Shown here: positions 31,958 to 33,872 of the stretch, piece by piece
Numbering within the stretch: the first letter of the stretch is position 1
Layout of the letters: every line of letters begins with the position of its first letter
Assembly: GCA_047606825.1 (NCBI GenBank)
Contig: JASGDY010000027.1
Span: 1 to 33,872, forward strand
Length of the DNA: 33,872 bases
Direction of reading: 5' to 3'
DNA from: Rhizosphaericola sp047606825
GTDB taxonomy: Bacteria; Bacteroidota; Bacteroidia; Chitinophagales; Chitinophagaceae
Position numbers and translations under genes: made by a program
Notes under the pieces: generated by a model
Database searches by the model: none
Seen by the model: the letters and a program-made list of their open reading frames with translations, nothing else
What the model was told of the DNA's origin: nothing

Positions 31958-31985
31958 TTGTAACCTGCAACCTGTAACTTGTAAC
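31958..31985. repeat. four 7-bp tandem repeats, consensus (T/C)TGTAAC
   Basis: Units TTGTAAC, CTGCAAC, CTGTAAC, TTGTAAC follow without gaps. They lie between ftsK and panB, 13 bases before the panB start codon, within its leader or promoter. Confidence 0.7.
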
Positions 31986-31998
31986 AAAAAAATTTCTC

Positions 31999-32796
31999 TT
32001 GGAAAAAATAACCGCTCCTTATATACAACAATGTAAAGCAGAAGGCAAGAAAATCGCGATGCTCACTTGCTACGACTACACCATGGCAAACCTTTTGGAC
32101 AATGCTGGTATTGAAATGATACTTGTCGGCGACAGTGCCGCCAATGTAATGGCGGGTTATGAAACGACCTTGCCCATCACTTTAGACCAAATGATTTACC
32201 ATTGTGCATCGGTAAAACGCGGCATCAAACGAGCGTTGCTGGTAGCGGATCTGCCGTTTGGAACTTATCAGGGAAATAAAGAACGGGCATTGCTGTCAGC
32301 GTTTCGGATGATGAAAGAAGGACAGGCGGAAGCATTGAAACTTGAAGGTGGCGCAGAAGTCGCAGATACCGTCCAAACGCTTGCGCAGTCAGGCATTCCG
32401 GTCATGGGACATCTGGGATTGACACCGCAATCGGTCAACCAGTTTGGCGGTTATGGTTTACGCGCAAAGGCCGAAGCGGAAGCAGCAAAACTCCTTTCGG
32501 ATGCGGAAGCGTTACAAGATGCAGGTGCGTTTGCGATTGTTTTGGAAAAAATACCCGCCACGCTTGCAGCAACCGTCACAACCAAACTATCCATCCCCGT
32601 CATCGGTATCGGTGCCGGAAACCGCTGCGATGGGCAGGTGCTTGTTGTGCAGGATATGCTGGGCATGACCACACACCACCTACCTAAATTTGTCCGCAAA
32701 TACGCTGATGTCGCAACGACAATGGACACTGCCGTCAAGTCCTATATTGCAGATGTGAAAAACGGGAATTTCCCGAACGAAAACGAGTCTTATTAA
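31999..32796 (+). CDS. panB: 3-methyl-2-oxobutanoate hydroxymethyltransferase
   Basis: Makes ketopantoate from 2-oxoisovalerate and methylene-THF in pantothenate/CoA synthesis. It is 265 residues from a TTG start (MEKITAPYIQ); the first in-frame ATG would remove the conserved KKIAMLTCYDY strand, so TTG is preferred. The metal ligands Asp45 (LVGDSAANV) and Asp84 (VADLPFGTY) are present, along with Lys114 and Glu116 (KLEGGAE), GIPVMGHLGLTPQS, and IPVIGIGAGN with CDGQVLVVQDMLGM. The length is normal. It shares the CoA pathway with coaE in this window, but is not adjacent to it. Confidence 0.95.
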   Translation: MEKITAPYIQQCKAEGKKIAMLTCYDYTMANLLDNAGIEMILVGDSAANVMAGYETTLPITLDQMIYHCASVKRGIKRALLVADLPFGTYQGNKERALLSAFRMMKEGQAEALKLEGGAEVADTVQTLAQSGIPVMGHLGLTPQSVNQFGGYGLRAKAEAEAAKLLSDAEALQDAGAFAIVLEKIPATLAATVTTKLSIPVIGIGAGNRCDGQVLVVQDMLGMTTHHLPKFVRKYADVATTMDTAVKSYIADVKNGNFPNENESY

Positions 32797-32824
32797 ACGA
32801 AACAGTATATTGGACTACAACACT

Positions 32825-33661
32825 TTACTTAAACAGATTTACCACACCGTCCAACCCTACGTAATCAAATGCAAGATTGGCCTGTTGTTTTACTTTTGGT
32901 TTGGCGTGATAGGCAATCGACAGGCCTGCGCTGTGCAACATTTTAAGGTCATTGGCACCATCACCGATAGCAATTGTTGCAGCGGGAGAAATGCCCAGTT
33001 CTTCACAACAGCCCAATAATGTTTTTGCTTTCTCTTCTGCGTTGACAATCGTCCCGATGATCTTACCTGTCAATTTTCCATCGACAATGTCTAAAACATT
33101 GGCACGTGTATAGTCCAGCTTATATTGGTTTTTCAATTTTTCCGCAAAAAAAGTAAAGCCGCCGGAGACCAATAAAGTTTTAATTCCAGCCTGCTGCAAA
33201 ACATCCAGCATTTCAACGGCACCGGGAGACAAACGCAGCTTTTCGTCAAAAACCTTTTGTAGAGTGCTTTCATCCATTCCTTTTAGTAAAGCCACACGTT
33301 TGGCCAGACTTTCATTAAAATCCAGTTCGCCGTTCATCGCCGCGTGCGTAATCGCAGATACTTGCTCTTTGACACCGTACAGACCGGCAATCTCATCAAT
33401 ACATTCTATCTGTATAAACGTACAGTCCATGTCCATCGCGACGAGCTTATAGTCCAAAAGAGATACCGTGCTTTCCAGAAATGCAGCGTCGGCGCGCAAT
33501 TGCAAGCAATGTTCCTGTATGGCTGTTGTATTGGAACCCTTAACATCATTGAATCGCCAAACATTTTTTCCTGTATGTTCTACGCCAGATGCGTGCGAAA
33601 GACGAGACAATATATCTATGTCCGACGGTGACAAAAAAGCACCTTGTACGATTAATTTCAT
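32825..33661 (-). CDS. serB: phosphoserine phosphatase
   Basis: Last step of serine synthesis: hydrolyses O-phosphoserine. HAD-superfamily, 278 residues from the ATG at 33661 (MKLIVQGAF); a TTG two codons upstream is less likely. An N-terminal domain of about 70 residues precedes motif I MDMDCTFI: DxDxT at 77-81, with Cys where Ser is common, tolerated in the family. The cap IECIDEIAGLYG, motif II LLVSGGFTFF, a Lys in the GKIIGTIVNAEEKAK region, and motif III IGDGANDLKML follow. It is convergent with panB, 28 bases apart. Confidence 0.95.
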   Translation of the reverse strand: MKLIVQGAFLSPSDIDILSRLSHASGVEHTGKNVWRFNDVKGSNTTAIQEHCLQLRADAAFLESTVSLLDYKLVAMDMDCTFIQIECIDEIAGLYGVKEQVSAITHAAMNGELDFNESLAKRVALLKGMDESTLQKVFDEKLRLSPGAVEMLDVLQQAGIKTLLVSGGFTFFAEKLKNQYKLDYTRANVLDIVDGKLTGKIIGTIVNAEEKAKTLLGCCEELGISPAATIAIGDGANDLKMLHSAGLSIAYHAKPKVKQQANLAFDYVGLDGVVNLFK

Positions 33662-33781
33662 TTCCAAAAAATTCTGTCCTGATATTGGGTTGCGATGTTA
33701 CAAAATATAATTGAACTTTGAGACCGAACTACCGTTTGTCCCAGGGCAAACGCATCTAAATTTTCCTATTGTGAAAAAACA

Positions 33782-33872
33782 TCATGAATGCGCTGAACCG
33801 TTCGGCGACGGCTGCGGGAACGTCTCTTGCTGGCTGTTGAAACTATTATAGGATTCCAACTGCTCCGCAGAA
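33782..33872 (-). CDS. C-terminal fragment of an unknown protein, cut by the window edge
   Basis: Thirty codons are open to the window end on the minus strand: SAEQLESYNSFNSQQETF then PQPSPNGSAHS and a TGA at 33782-33784. The composition (Ser, Gln, Pro, Asn) is like a disordered protein tail. With only 29 residues, no family can be named, and chance openness is possible. Confidence 0.35.
   Translation of the reverse strand, partial: SAEQLESYNSFNSQQETFPQPSPNGSAHS

Noticed and set aside
31958..31985. Possible CRISPR array
   Set aside because: Units are 7 bp and contiguous with no spacers; no cas genes are in the window.
32825..33661. Cys in the SerB DxDxT motif as an inactivating change
   Set aside because: The essential residues are the two Asp and the Thr; the fourth position varies in the family.

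Overview
The window looks like chromosomal DNA from a member of the Bacteroidota, probably near the Chitinophagaceae or Sphingobacteriales. That rests on Bacteroidota-type -7 promoter boxes (TAnnTTTG) in front of many genes, an exported GH2 beta-galactosidase, SPI/SPII-exported small proteins typical of that phylum, a DUF6922-like small protein, and the sequence character of GyrB, TsaD, QueE and FtsK. No taxon was tested by search. Most of the window is housekeeping and densely coding. I found no tRNA, rRNA or CRISPR.

Layout. Positions 1-930 hold a decayed IS200/IS605-type element (frameshifted tnpA with a hairpin at each end), abutted by a 101-bp repeat. Next come gyrB (-), then an AT-rich patch (about 3240-4900) with a PEBP/YbhB-like gene and an AraC-type regulator broken by a second copy of the same 101-bp repeat. 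From 5000 to 11140 lie marC (-) and then, on +, a TPR lipoprotein, tsaD, a lipocalin-like lipoprotein, folD-queE and a PfkB-family kinase. Positions 11479-12407 hold two small secreted tyrosine-rich proteins, convergent with an rplK-rplA-rplJ-rplL cluster (-). That cluster lacks its usual nusG/secE and rpoBC neighbours.

From 15000: a nucleotidyltransferase (-) diverges from a frameshifted DUF6922-like gene (+), followed by an RsmB-type rRNA methyltransferase (-), cutC (+), a large exported beta-galactosidase (+), coaE (+), a lipoprotein (+), ispE and a bifunctional-nuclease gene (-), a PIN toxin-antitoxin pair (+), dnaX (-), a SIMPL-domain protein (-), an acyl-CoA thioesterase (-), ftsK (+), panB (+), serB (-) and a cut C-terminal fragment (-) at the edge.

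The most notable observations are these. (1) dnaX carries an A9 slippery run just after domain III, with a stop three codons into the -1 frame, as expected for a tau/gamma programmed frameshift. (2) A 101-bp MITE-like element sits exactly inside the AraC gene; removing it restores one 278-codon-scale reading frame. (3) A family of ~140-bp intergenic repeats with terminal inverted repeats and a long GC palindrome occurs three times. (4) A second palindromic family has the core GGTCGGTG-4nt-CACCGACC. (5) Several genes have a -7 box so close to the start codon that leaderless or near-leaderless transcripts are implied.
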